Origin: Gammaproteobacteria bacterium | GTDB lineage: Bacteria > Pseudomonadota > Gammaproteobacteria > Pseudomonadales > Ketobacteraceae | NCBI GenBank assembly: GCA_013178375.1 | Contig: JABLXQ010000038.1 | Coordinates: 102,248 to 166,247 of the forward strand | DNA length: 64,000 nucleotides | Direction of reading: 5' to 3' | In this document: one piece after another, positions 1 to 7,790 of the stretch | Layout: each line of letters opens with the position of its first letter | Position numbering within the stretch: position 1 is the stretch's first letter | The notes under the pieces: model-generated | Databases searched by the model: none | What the model saw: only the letters and a program-made list of their open reading frames with translations | Told to the model about the DNA's origin: nothing | Made by a program: the position numbers and the translations under genes

Positions 1-14
1 GGTTGGAAATTCCC

Positions 15-1193
15 ATGGCTGGACCTTTGTCGACCCTGAAAGTGCTGGATTTCAGTGCCCTGCTGCCGGGCCCCTTCGGCACCATGATGCTGGCGGACTG
101 GGGCGCGGACGTGATCCGCGTCGAATCCCCCACCCGGCCGGATATGGTGCGGATGCTGCCGCCCCAGCAGGATGGCATTTCAGCCTGCCATGCTTATCTG
201 AACCGCTCCAAGAAATCCCTGGCGCTGGACCTGAAGAAGCCCGGTGGCGTGGACGTGATCAAGGCGCTGGTGAAGGAATACGACATCGTGGTGGACCAGT
301 TCCGCCCGGGCGTGATGGACCGGCTGGGCGTCGGTTATGAGGCGCTGAGAGCGGTGAATCCTGGCGTGATTTTCTGTTCGATCACGGGTTATGGCCAGAC
401 CGGCCCCTACAAGGATCGCGCCGGCCATGATCTGAATTACCTGTCGATTGCCGGCATTACCGGTTATAACGGCCGCAGGTCGTCTGGCCCGGCGCCGATC
501 AACGTGCAGGTGGCGGACGTGGCGGGCGGTTCCTACCATTCGGTCATGGCGATCCTGGCGGCGGTGGTGCATCGCCAGCAGACCGGCGAAGGCCAGTTCA
601 TCGATGTGAGCATGACCGATGCCGCGTTTTCCATGCATGCGCTGACCGCACCGCCGGCCTTGGTGGGCGGCGTGGAGCCGGTGGTGGAAGAAACCCAGCT
701 CAATGGCGGCAGTTTCTATGATTGCTATGAGACCTCGGATGGTCGTTACCTGTCAGTGGGTGGGCTGGAGCCGCAGTTTTTCGGCCAGTTCGTTACTGCG
801 CTGGGTCACCCGGAATGGAATGGTCGCGGTCTGGCGATGAACGTGGATTTGCAGAGGACGCTGAAGAAGGAAATTTCGGCGGTGATGATCACCCGCAGCT
901 ATGCCGAATGGTGCGAAGTATTTGCCGCGCTGGATTGCTGTGTCGAACCGGTGCTGACATTCAGTGAAGCCTGCCAGCATCCCCACATCCTGGCCCGTGA
1001 CCTGATCGTTGACGTGAAAACCGACAGCGGCACGCAGAAGCAGCTGGCTTCGCCGGTGAAATTCTCGCAGACCAGGCCGCGCTACGATTATGCCGGCGTG
1101 GCGCTGGGCAGGCATACGCGGGAAGTGCTGGAAGGGGCAGGCATGAGCGCCGAGCAGATCGATACGCTGATGAAAGTCGGTACGGTGATGTAA
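15..1193 (+). CDS. CaiB/BaiF-family CoA-transferase
   Basis: Family III CoA-transferase, which moves CoA between organic acids or racemises 2-methylacyl-CoA; the substrate cannot be told from sequence. The N-terminus (LKVLDFSALLPGPFGTMMLADWGADVIRV, split here as LKVLDFSALLPGPF then GTMMLADWGADVIRV) and the SITGYGQTGPYKDRAGHD segment are family signatures. The expected catalytic aspartate lies in VADVAGG near residue 168. Length (392 aa) is normal. The ATG at 15 was chosen because MAGPLSTLKVLDFS is a typical start; the frame stays open to the window edge, so an upstream start is possible. It converges on the SH3-domain gene. AMACR-like racemase or acyl-CoA:carboxylate transferase are the alternatives. 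Confidence 0.88.
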   Translation: MAGPLSTLKVLDFSALLPGPFGTMMLADWGADVIRVESPTRPDMVRMLPPQQDGISACHAYLNRSKKSLALDLKKPGGVDVIKALVKEYDIVVDQFRPGVMDRLGVGYEALRAVNPGVIFCSITGYGQTGPYKDRAGHDLNYLSIAGITGYNGRRSSGPAPINVQVADVAGGSYHSVMAILAAVVHRQQTGEGQFIDVSMTDAAFSMHALTAPPALVGGVEPVVEETQLNGGSFYDCYETSDGRYLSVGGLEPQFFGQFVTALGHPEWNGRGLAMNVDLQRTLKKEISAVMITRSYAEWCEVFAALDCCVEPVLTFSEACQHPHILARDLIVDVKTDSGTQKQLASPVKFSQTRPRYDYAGVALGRHTREVLEGAGMSAEQIDTLMKVGTVM

Positions 1194-1227
1194 CTTCGTT
1201 GCCACAACTTTGCTGCAATTGCGGGTG

Positions 1228-1269
1228 GTACTGTCACCTGGTCTCCAGAGACAGTGCCCCCCACCGGAA
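1228..1269. terminator. possible weak bidirectional terminator
   Basis: Between the convergent CoA-transferase and SH3 genes, ACTGTC (1230-1235) pairs with GACAGT (1250-1255), with more pairing outside through GGTGG and CCACC. There is no clear T-run, so this is a hairpin of uncertain role. Confidence 0.3.
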
Positions 1270-1271
1270 TC

Positions 1272-1931
1272 CTACCACTCGCTGCGGCGTTTCTTGCCTG
1301 CGCTTTTCGAAATCAGCCAGGTAAACAGCATACCCAGCAGCACCGCGCCGGCACCCCACTTGATGCCTTCCAGCCGCTTGTCATCCACCAGCCGGGCGTT
1401 TTCCACTTTCAGCTTCTCGATCTCAACCTTCAGCAGTTCTGCATCTTCCTGCAACTGGCGGTAGGCTGCATCGGTGGAGATGGCGTTGCGGTTTACGTTG
1501 GCGACCCGGTTCAGTTCCTTCTGCAGATCGGTGGCGCTGCCCGAGACTTTTTCAAAGTTGGATTTGAACGTGTTCAGCTCGCTGGTGGTGGATTTGAGCT
1601 GGTCATTGATCGCGGCATAGTCCGCTTTCAGCCGGCCGATTTCCTTCAGTGCCCGTTCCAGCTGATCCCGCGCAACCGGTTCGGCGGCAACGTACTCGGC
1701 CTTCACCCAACCTTCCTTTTCCCCGGCGCGCACTTGCACCCAGTCACCGCTTTCCTGCAGTTTTTCCATGGGGGTGCCGCTTTTCAGAAAATCCAGGATG
1801 CGGTATTCGGTACCGGCACCGGAACGCAGGTCGATGCGGGGGCTGTCGTAGACGTAAAGTGTTTGGGCATTGGCGAAGAGGGGCAGCGTCAGGCTGCTGA
1901 CCAGCGCCAGAATCAAGAAGCGTGCTTTCAC
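1272..1931 (-). CDS. TIGR04211-type SH3 and membrane-anchor protein (YgiM-like)
   Basis: A 219-aa envelope protein. It has a signal peptide (residues 1-22, ending FANAQ), a bacterial SH3 domain (about 24-90, YVYDSPRIDLRSGAGTEYR to GWVKAEYV), a long predicted coiled coil (about 95-190, rich in L/E/K heptads), and a C-terminal membrane segment (about 193-210, GAVLLGMLFTWLI) followed by a basic tail. This order matches the SH3-and-anchor family, which includes E. coli YgiM. A peptidoglycan or envelope-scaffold role is inferred; no catalytic motif is present. It is the first gene of a minus-strand run whose upstream neighbours are yciI and yciB. Confidence 0.85.
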   Translation of the reverse strand: MKARFLILALVSSLTLPLFANAQTLYVYDSPRIDLRSGAGTEYRILDFLKSGTPMEKLQESGDWVQVRAGEKEGWVKAEYVAAEPVARDQLERALKEIGRLKADYAAINDQLKSTTSELNTFKSNFEKVSGSATDLQKELNRVANVNRNAISTDAAYRQLQEDAELLKVEIEKLKVENARLVDDKRLEGIKWGAGAVLLGMLFTWLISKSAGKKRRSEW

Positions 1932-2033
1932 TGTGGTTCCCCGTTGCGTATTTGGATGGTTGCGTCCTGCCTTGGGCTGGCAGTGTATGTCAGTTTGATG
2001 TCGGCGGAGCGTGAACCGTTCACCAGTCTGAAA

Positions 2034-2333
2034 TCAGGGCAGCACTTTTTTGAAGGGTTTCACTGTCACCTTCTGGTAGACCCCGGCGGTCAGGTAGGGA
2101 TCGGCATCCGCCCAGGCCTGTGCGGCGATCAGGCTTTCGAACTCGGCCACCACCAGGCTACCGGTGAATCCGGCGCTACCCGGATCCTCGCTGTCGATGG
2201 CCGGGTGCGGGCCGGCCAGCAGCAGGCGTCCTTCGGCCTTGAGGGCCAGCAGGCGTTCCAGGTGGGCAGGGCGGGTCTGCAGACGCCTTTCCAGGCTGCC
2301 CGGCACGTCTTCACTGATGATGGCGTAGAACAT
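2034..2333 (-). CDS. yciI: YciI family protein
   Basis: A 99-aa protein of the YciI-like dimeric ferredoxin-fold family. It begins [17 protein letters not shown], keeps the [18 protein letters not shown] helix and the AGPH turn with the conserved histidine, and ends [13 protein letters not shown]. The exact biochemical role of the family is unknown; some members are proposed to be small hydrolases or isomerases. It lies 2 bp downstream of yciB on the minus strand, the same pairing as in Enterobacteria and Pseudomonas. Confidence 0.9.
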   Translation of the reverse strand: MFYAIISEDVPGSLERRLQTRPAHLERLLALKAEGRLLLAGPHPAIDSEDPGSAGFTGSLVVAEFESLIAAQAWADADPYLTAGVYQKVTVKPFKKVLP

Positions 2334-2335
2334 GG

Positions 2336-2929
2336 TCAGCCCCCGGTTTCCGGATTGTTTTCATTGTGCTCTTCCCGGATGTAGCGGGACAGGTAGGCGA
2401 ACTGGGCCAGCAGGAACAGCATGTTCAGTATGGATTGCCCCACCATCTTGTAGGCGACCCAGGTGTCCTGGTCGAAGTTGTACACCACCAGCAGGTTGGT
2501 TCCGCCCAGCAGCACGAAAAACACCACGAAGCTGAGGTTCAGCGGCAGCCATTTTTCTTCCGGCAGCTCCAGCTTGTGATGGGGCATCTGTTTCAGAAAG
2601 GCTTCCACCAGGGTACGGACCAGATTGCGGCGCCCGATGAACTGGCTGCCCAGAAAGACAACGGCGAACAGCCAGTTGACGATGGTGGGCTTCCACATGA
2701 TGAAGGCCTGGTCCTGCAGGGCGATGGTCAGGCCGCCCAGTACCACCAGGATGGCAAAGGTGGCGAGGTGCATTTTCTCGGCCGTGCGCTTCAGCAGCCA
2801 GTAGCCGGCTATCTGCAGGGCGCTGGCGGCGATCAGAACCTTGGTGGCGAGGATCATGTCCTTGGTCAGAAAGTACGCCGCCACAAAGACTGCTACGGGA
2901 AAAAAATCGAAAAACTGTTTCATCTGCAA
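2336..2929 (-). CDS. yciB: Septation/inner-membrane protein YciB (IspZ family)
   Basis: A 197-aa polytopic inner-membrane protein with about five hydrophobic segments. Family hallmarks are the start [18 protein letters not shown], the [20 protein letters not shown] segment and the [19 protein letters not shown] segment. YciB (intracellular septation protein A) contributes to envelope integrity and cell elongation and division in E. coli. The MQMKQFF start offers two methionines; the second (MKQFF, 2923) matches the family start and is equally acceptable. It is co-directional with yciI and divergent from the PHP gene. Confidence 0.93.
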   Translation of the reverse strand: MQMKQFFDFFPVAVFVAAYFLTKDMILATKVLIAASALQIAGYWLLKRTAEKMHLATFAILVVLGGLTIALQDQAFIMWKPTIVNWLFAVVFLGSQFIGRRNLVRTLVEAFLKQMPHHKLELPEEKWLPLNLSFVVFFVLLGGTNLLVVYNFDQDTWVAYKMVGQSILNMLFLLAQFAYLSRYIREEHNENNPETGG

Positions 2930-3014
2930 TCAAAGCGCTCAGAAAGGGTCGGCCCAATGATAAGATATTTGACTTTCCTTATCACTAGCGCATCTCTGCA
3001 ACCGGATTTCCCTC
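2930..3014. promoter_or_regulatory. divergent promoter region yciB / PHP phosphoesterase
   Basis: 85 bp between divergently transcribed genes, AT-rich in the middle (ATGATAAGATATTTGAC), so it must hold both promoters. No confident -35/-10 pair can be assigned on either strand. Confidence 0.35.
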
Positions 3015-3878
3015 TTGAATCAGAACGTTCCCAGCTGGATCGACCTGCACCTGCACAGCACGGCTTCCGATGGCGAGCTGTCGCCGGCGGATCTGGTGGC
3101 GGCGGTGGCGGCGGCCGGAGTAAAGGTGATGGCGCTGACCGATCACGACTCGGTGGCAGGATTGGCGCCCGCCCGGACTGCCTGCGCGGTGCTGGGCCTG
3201 CAACTGGTGAACGGGGTGGAGATTTCCTGCCGGCGCGAGGCGCTGGATGTGCATGTGGTGGGGCTGGGTATCGATCCTGATCATCCGGCGCTGACCGAAC
3301 ATCTGGGTGTCCAAATGGCGCGACGGGCGGCGCGGGCGCAGGTGATCAACACCCGGCTGGTGAAAGAGGGCATCCCCGATCTGCTGGAAGCGGCCAGCGC
3401 CGGTGCGCCGCAAGGCATTCCGGCCCGTCCCCATTTTGCGCGGGCGCTGGTGGCAGCAGGTGTATGCAAGGATGAAAAGGACGCCTTTGGCAAATACCTG
3501 GCGCTGGGCAAACCGGCCTACGTAAAAATGGACTGGCCGGGTCTGGAAGAGGCCATCGGCTGGATCCGGGAGGCCGGCGGCGTGGCGGTGCTGGCCCATC
3601 CCCATCGCTACAAGTTGACGCGCACGAAACTCGATTTGCTGCTGCGACATTTTCGCGATGCGGGCGGCAGTGCGGTGGAAGTGGCGGTTGCCAACCAGGA
3701 AGCCACCAGCGTGCAGCAGCTGGCGGATTTCTGCAGTCGCTACGGACTGCATGCCTCCAAGGGCAGCGATTATCACGGACCCTCCATGCGCTGGGTGCAG
3801 CCAGGCAAAATGCCGCCATTGCCCTCGCGCTGTCAGCCGGTGTGGTCTTTACTGGGCATTCAGGAACCGAATAATTAA
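3015..3878 (+). CDS. rnm: PHP-domain 5'-3' exoribonuclease / nucleotide phosphoesterase (YciV, RNase AM)
   Basis: A 287-aa PHP-superfamily metalloenzyme. Metal-binding motifs are visible: DLHLHSTASDG (residues 10-20), LTDHDSV (about 41-47), the acidic GVEIS strand, and two late histidine motifs, HPHRYKLT and SDYHGP. E. coli YciV (RNase AM) trims 5' ends of 5S and other rRNAs and hydrolyses 3',5'-pAp. The start is a TTG with no strong Shine-Dalgarno, but no ATG precedes the DLHLHS motif in frame, so the start is inferred. yciO follows 9 bp downstream. Confidence 0.9.
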   Translation: MNQNVPSWIDLHLHSTASDGELSPADLVAAVAAAGVKVMALTDHDSVAGLAPARTACAVLGLQLVNGVEISCRREALDVHVVGLGIDPDHPALTEHLGVQMARRAARAQVINTRLVKEGIPDLLEAASAGAPQGIPARPHFARALVAAGVCKDEKDAFGKYLALGKPAYVKMDWPGLEEAIGWIREAGGVAVLAHPHRYKLTRTKLDLLLRHFRDAGGSAVEVAVANQEATSVQQLADFCSRYGLHASKGSDYHGPSMRWVQPGKMPPLPSRCQPVWSLLGIQEPNN

Positions 3879-3887
3879 CAGCATCCT

Positions 3888-4508
3888 ATGACACAGATTT
3901 TTCGCATTCACCCCGAAACGCCGCAAAAACGCCTGATCAAGCAGGCCGCCGACCGCCTGCGGGCGGGGGAAATCATCGTCTATCCCACCGACGCCGCCTA
4001 CGCCGTGGGCTGTGCGTTGGAAAACAAGCGCGGCCTGGAGCGGATCATCCAGCTGCGCCAGCTCGGTGAAAAACACAACTTCACCATCCTGTGCCGCGAT
4101 TTGTCGCAACTGGCGAATTATGCCCGCGTCGACAACTGGGCCTTCCGTCTGCTGAAAGCCAATACACCGGGCCCATACACATTCATTCTGTCGGCCACCA
4201 GTGATGTGCCGCGTCGCCTGATGCATCCCAAGCGCAAGACCATCGGCTTGCGGGTGCCGGACAACGCCATTGTGCAGTCGCTGCTGGAAGAAACCGGCGA
4301 GCCCATCATGAGCACCACGCTGCTGCTGCCCGGCGATGAATACCCGATGACCGACCCGGAAGAAATCGCCGAGCGGGTGGGCAAGCAGGTGGATCTGATC
4401 ATCGACGGCGGTTGGGGTGAAATGGAGACGACCACTGTGGTGGATATGGTTGATTCCGCGCCGGTGGTGGTGCGACAGGGAAAGGGTGACAGCAAACCGT
4501 TCCTGTGA
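3888..4508 (+). CDS. yciO: YciO family (Sua5/YciO/YrdC) protein
   Basis: A 206-aa Sua5/YciO/YrdC-fold protein, related to threonylcarbamoyl-AMP synthases that make the precursor of tRNA t6A37. The nucleotide-binding core is visible: GEIIVYPTDAAYAVGC, then ENKRGLERIIQLRQL, then GPYTFILSAT and KTIGLRVPDN. The segment EPIMSTTLLLPGDEYPMTDPEE is characteristic of the YciO branch, whose role in t6A synthesis is weaker or uncertain compared with TsaC/Sua5. It is probably cotranscribed with the PHP gene upstream and the secreted-protein gene downstream. Confidence 0.9.
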   Translation: MTQIFRIHPETPQKRLIKQAADRLRAGEIIVYPTDAAYAVGCALENKRGLERIIQLRQLGEKHNFTILCRDLSQLANYARVDNWAFRLLKANTPGPYTFILSATSDVPRRLMHPKRKTIGLRVPDNAIVQSLLEETGEPIMSTTLLLPGDEYPMTDPEEIAERVGKQVDLIIDGGWGEMETTTVVDMVDSAPVVVRQGKGDSKPFL

Positions 4509-4558
4509 GTGCCGCATGCCAGTTTTGTACGTCCAACTTTTTCAACAAGGGTGATGTG

Positions 4559-5017
4559 ATGAGAGCGATGATCATGTTGTTGGGACTGCTGGCCAGCAGC
4601 GCCGCGCTGGCGGAAGACAAGGTGTACATGCTCGGCAAGCTGAAAGTGAAAGACAGCACCTATGTGTCGGCGGTGTTTTTTCACGACCCTGCCGTGAATA
4701 CGATTGCGATCTGCGAAAAGGAAGTCATGTACGGACGCAACGGGCAGTGGCAGTATTTTGCTCACCTGGTGCATAAGGCGCAGGGTGTTTCCCTGACGAT
4801 GGATTATGTCTGCCGCAGTACCGCCAATCCGATTTCAATCTGGCAGCCGAAGGATCGTTACGATTACGTCTATCTGGTGGATATCCGCAATGACGGCCTG
4901 AAAGTGACGGAGTTCGATACCTACGCCGATTGCGTCGGCAGTCTGAAGAAAAACCGCACGCCCGAAACCTTCGATTATTTCTGCGCGAAGGCGAACCAGA
5001 CGTTTTCGAAACCCTGA
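4559..5017 (+). CDS. unrecognised secreted/periplasmic protein with four cysteines
   Basis: 152 aa from the ATG at 4559, chosen because AAGGG lies 8 nt upstream and the protein then opens with a clean signal peptide (MRAMIMLLGLLASSAALA, cleavage before EDK). The frame also allows a GTG at 4505. The mature part has four cysteines, in ICEK, VCRS, DCVG and FCAK, consistent with two disulfides, and is rich in Tyr and Asp. No family was recognised. It follows yciO with little spacing and is probably in the same transcript. The function is unknown. Confidence 0.75.
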   Translation: MRAMIMLLGLLASSAALAEDKVYMLGKLKVKDSTYVSAVFFHDPAVNTIAICEKEVMYGRNGQWQYFAHLVHKAQGVSLTMDYVCRSTANPISIWQPKDRYDYVYLVDIRNDGLKVTEFDTYADCVGSLKKNRTPETFDYFCAKANQTFSKP

Positions 5018-5025
5018 GTCCGTGA

Positions 5026-5050
5026 CAGGAAGGGCGGCTGTCCCCTCCTG
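5026..5050. terminator. hairpin between convergent genes
   Basis: CAGGAAGGG (5026-5034) pairs with CCCCTCCTG (5042-5050) with one mismatch and a 7-nt loop, between the secreted-protein gene and the redoxin gene. It lacks a T-run, so termination is only likely. Confidence 0.4.
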
Positions 5051-5068
5051 CCGGATTCCATCTGTTCG

Positions 5069-5305
5069 TTACTGCAGGGCTTCGATCGGGGCGCCGAAGT
5101 TGATGTGAAACACATCGCCGTCGATGGCCAGTGCTGGCACGGATTTCACACCCAGTTTCAGCGCTTCCGGCAAACGCGATTTGCTTTCTCCCAGGTGCAC
5201 GATTTCAACCTGATATTGACCCGGGTTCAGCGCGTGCGCCAGTTTCTGTTCTGCGTCAACGCACACGGGGCAGCCAGCGTGATAAAAAACGGCTTTCGAT
5301 TTCAT
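5069..5305 (-). CDS. glutaredoxin/thioredoxin-like protein with CPVC motif
   Basis: A 78-aa small thioredoxin-fold protein: strand KAVFYHAG, active-site CPVC (Cys12 and Cys15), a short helix, then SVPALAIDGDVFHIN, where the cis-proline motif VPAL is intact. It has no signal peptide, so it is cytoplasmic. It has a strong Shine-Dalgarno (AAGGAAG, 5 nt before the ATG). It is divergent from an HxlR regulator with dyad sequences between them, suggesting a thiol-redox response unit. The redox partner is not identifiable. Confidence 0.85.
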   Translation of the reverse strand: MKSKAVFYHAGCPVCVDAEQKLAHALNPGQYQVEIVHLGESKSRLPEALKLGVKSVPALAIDGDVFHINFGAPIEALQ

Positions 5306-5348
5306 ACAGTCTTCCTTTTTTGCCAGGTTAACTTTAGGTTTGATTGAG

Positions 5349-5438
5349 GTGCCGTTTCATTCGGCACAGGTGCACTTTACGAATCGGATGCCAGCGCCAA
5401 CAGTCGGCACTTTTCGGTGGGGTAGGCACCTTTTGGTG
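5349..5438. promoter_or_regulatory. three dyad operators in the redoxin/HxlR intergenic region
   Basis: Three related dyads lie between the divergent genes. GTGCCG (5349-5354) and CGGCAC (5362-5367) form an inverted repeat. GGCACTTTTCGGTG (5406-5419) and GGCACCTTTTGGTG (5425-5438) are direct repeats 19 bp apart, and each is itself a CAC-TTTT-GTG type dyad. They are the obvious candidate binding sites for the HxlR protein. Confidence 0.6.
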
Positions 5439-5469
5439 TAAATTGGCGTTAATGAAGGAAAAAATAAAA

Positions 5470-5781
5470 ATGCAGAGAAGTCGGTCGGAATACACGCGGC
5501 TGGAAGATGTGATCGGCTGCAAGTGGTCGGTGTCAGTGTTACTGGCAGTGGGGCAGGGCGTTTGCCGGCCCGGTGCGCTGGAGCGGCATATCGAGGGCAT
5601 TTCCACCAAGGTGCTCAGCGAGCGTTTGCGTAAACTCAGCGCTTACGGCCTGCTGGAAAAACGGGTTTATCCTGAAGTGCCGCCGCGCACGGAATATCAG
5701 CTGACGCCGCTGGGAATTCGCCTGGCGGAGATTATCAGCCAGATCCAGCAGCTGGACCCTCGTACTGTGTCCTCACGCTAG
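5470..5781 (+). CDS. HxlR-family winged-helix regulator
   Basis: 103 aa from the ATG at 5470, preceded by AAGGA at a good distance; an ATG at 5452 is also in frame. HxlR-family winged HTH: GCKWSVSVLLAV replaces the usual GGKWT-LIL motif, then the recognition helix region GISTKVLSERLRKLSAYGLLEKRVYPEVPPRTEYQLTPLG (only key parts: ISTKVLSERLRKL and RTEYQLTPLG). A cysteine sits in the GCKW turn and another in GVCRPG. HxlR proteins such as YodB sense electrophiles or oxidants through cysteines. A redox-sensing role is inferred from these cysteines and the divergent CPVC redoxin. Confidence 0.88.
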   Translation: MQRSRSEYTRLEDVIGCKWSVSVLLAVGQGVCRPGALERHIEGISTKVLSERLRKLSAYGLLEKRVYPEVPPRTEYQLTPLGIRLAEIISQIQQLDPRTVSSR

Positions 5782-5873
5782 ACGTGACTGCGGCCCCGTC
5801 ATGCAACGGAATCCGGGGTTGGCGTTTTTCTTTGTTCCGGCTGGTCCGGGTAACTGATAGCAGGGAACAGATC

Positions 5874-7652
5874 GTGGACACGGAACAGCAGAATCGCACT
5901 CTCGACACCACTCTCAATCCCACTCTCAATCCAGGCCTGCCCCTGCCCACCGTCCAGACCGGCTGGTTGCGCTGGCTGCCGGGGCTGTTGATGCTCAAAA
6001 ATTACCAGCGCGCTTGGTTCCGGCAGGATCTGTTTGCCGGCTTGGTGCTGGTGTCCATGCTGGTGCCAGTGGGCATTGCCTATGCCGAAGCGTCCGGGGT
6101 ACCGGGCATTTACGGCCTTTACGCCACTATCGTGCCGCTGCTGGCCTATGCGCTGTTTGGTCCCAGTCGCATTCTGGTGCTGGGGCCGGATTCGGCGCTG
6201 GCCGCGCTGATTTTGTCGGTGGTGTTGCCGCTGTCCGGTGGTGACCCGATGAAGGCGTTGACCCTGGCCAGCATGATGGCGGTGGTGGCCGGGCTGGTCT
6301 GCATTGTGGCGGGACTGGTGAAGCTGGGATTCATCACCGAATTGCTGTCCAAACCGATCCGTTACGGCTACATGAACGGGATTGCCTTCACGGTTCTGAT
6401 CAGCCAGATGCCGAAACTGTTTGGCGTGTCGATTGACAGCGAAGGCCCGTTACAGGATATCTGGCATCTGGGGCAGGCCGTGTTCACGGGCCAGTTCAAC
6501 GTTTATTCCCTTGCGGTGGGTGGTGGCACCCTCGCCATCATCCAGTTGTTCAAGCGTTTCGAGAAAGTGCCGGTGATTCTATTTGCCGTGGTGCTGGCGA
6601 CCCTGGCAGTGCAGTTTCTGGATCTGGATGGTCAGGGGGTCAAGGTGCTGGGCCAGTTGCCGCAGGGCCTGCCGTCGTTTGCGTTGCCCTGGCTCAGCGG
6701 CGTGGATCTGGCCACCGTGGTGCTGGGTGGCTGTGCTGCCGCGCTGGTGGCCTTTGCGGATACCAGCGTGTTGTCGCGCACCTATGCAGCCCGCACCCGC
6801 GTTTACGTGGACCCGAATCAGGAAATGGTGGGGCTGGGCGTCGCCAATCTGGCGGCCGGTTTTTTTCAGGGCTTTCCCATCAGCAGCAGTTCCTCCCGGA
6901 CGCCGGTAGCAGAAGCCGCCGGTTCCAAAACCCAGGTCACCGGTATTATTGGTGCGCTGGGGGTGGCAGCTTTGCTGCTGCTGGCGCCCAATCTGATGGA
7001 ATACCTGCCTAACAGTGCCCTGGCTGCCGTGGTGATCGCCGCTGCGCTCGGCCTGTTCGAGTTTGCCGATCTGCGCCGCATCTTCCGCATCCAGCAGTGG
7101 GAGTTCTGGCTGTCGCTGACCTGCTTTGCCGGCGTGGCGATTTTCGGCGCTGTGCCGGGCATCTGCATTGCGGTGGTGCTGGCGGTGATCGAATTCCTGT
7201 GGGATGGCTGGCGTCCGCACTATGCGGTGCTGGGCCGGGCGGATGGCGTGCGTGGCTACCATGATGTGACGCGTTACCCCCACGCGCGCCGCGTGCCGGG
7301 CCTGCTGCTGTTCCGCTGGGATGCGCCGCTGTTTTTCGCCAATGCCGAGCTGTTCCAGCAGCGGGTGCTGCAATCCATCGGCGAGGCGCCTGATCGCATC
7401 CGCCGCGTGGTGGTGACTGCCGAGCCGGTGACCAGTGTGGATGTCACCTCCGCCGATATGCTGCGGGAACTGGCGGACATCCTGCATCAGAGCGGCATTG
7501 AGCTGCATTTTGCGGAAATGAAAGACCCGGTGAAGGACAAACTGGTGCGTTTTGAGCTGATGGATCAGCTGGGCGAGGCTATTTTCCATCCCACGGTGGG
7601 CGCTGCGGTGGACGATTATCTGCGCGATCACCAAGTGGACTGGATACCCTGA
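5874..7652 (+). CDS. SulP/SLC26-family anion transporter with STAS domain
   Basis: 592 aa from a GTG at 5874, which has AGGGA 7 nt upstream; the frame continues open to 5784 with weaker starts. The sulphate-permease core has some 12-14 hydrophobic segments starting at LFAGLVLVSMLVPVGIAYAEASGVPG, with the PSRILVLGPDSALAALI loop and the GFFQGFPISSSSSRTPVAEAAGSK family motif. A cytoplasmic STAS domain covers about the last 130 residues (GLLLFRWDAPLFFANAE to EAIFHPTVGAAVDDYL). SulP proteins carry sulphate, bicarbonate or dicarboxylates; the substrate is not predictable here. The N-terminus carries a short TLNPTLNP repeat. Confidence 0.9.
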   Translation: MDTEQQNRTLDTTLNPTLNPGLPLPTVQTGWLRWLPGLLMLKNYQRAWFRQDLFAGLVLVSMLVPVGIAYAEASGVPGIYGLYATIVPLLAYALFGPSRILVLGPDSALAALILSVVLPLSGGDPMKALTLASMMAVVAGLVCIVAGLVKLGFITELLSKPIRYGYMNGIAFTVLISQMPKLFGVSIDSEGPLQDIWHLGQAVFTGQFNVYSLAVGGGTLAIIQLFKRFEKVPVILFAVVLATLAVQFLDLDGQGVKVLGQLPQGLPSFALPWLSGVDLATVVLGGCAAALVAFADTSVLSRTYAARTRVYVDPNQEMVGLGVANLAAGFFQGFPISSSSSRTPVAEAAGSKTQVTGIIGALGVAALLLLAPNLMEYLPNSALAAVVIAAALGLFEFADLRRIFRIQQWEFWLSLTCFAGVAIFGAVPGICIAVVLAVIEFLWDGWRPHYAVLGRADGVRGYHDVTRYPHARRVPGLLLFRWDAPLFFANAELFQQRVLQSIGEAPDRIRRVVVTAEPVTSVDVTSADMLRELADILHQSGIELHFAEMKDPVKDKLVRFELMDQLGEAIFHPTVGAAVDDYLRDHQVDWIP

Positions 7653-7661
7653 ACGCCGGCT

Positions 7662-7690
7662 TTAGACTTCCCCCCCAATGCCGCTATAAT
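7662..7690 (+). promoter_or_regulatory. promoter of trpS
   Basis: A perfect -10 TATAAT (7685-7690) with a TTAGAC -35-like hexamer at 7662-7667 and 17-bp spacing, about 100 bp ahead of the trpS start. It gives a leader of about 95 nt. Confidence 0.65.
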
Positions 7691-7701
7691 CGACGTTCTC
7701 G

Positions 7702-7755
7702 CACTGGGGCCATCACACCCCGCCATGGCCGTGAGGCCAGGGGACCTCGCCAGTG
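7702..7755 (+). promoter_or_regulatory. structured 5' leader of trpS
   Basis: CACTGG (7702-7707) is complementary to CCAGTG (7750-7755). Between them is further self-complementary GC-rich sequence (GGCCATGGCC, CCCCGCC and GGGG). This closes a compact multi-stem leader just after the promoter. No T-run follows, so it could affect translation or RNA stability rather than termination. Confidence 0.4.
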
Positions 7756-7790
7756 ATTGAACCGAATTTTCGCCAAATCAGGAGCTTACC

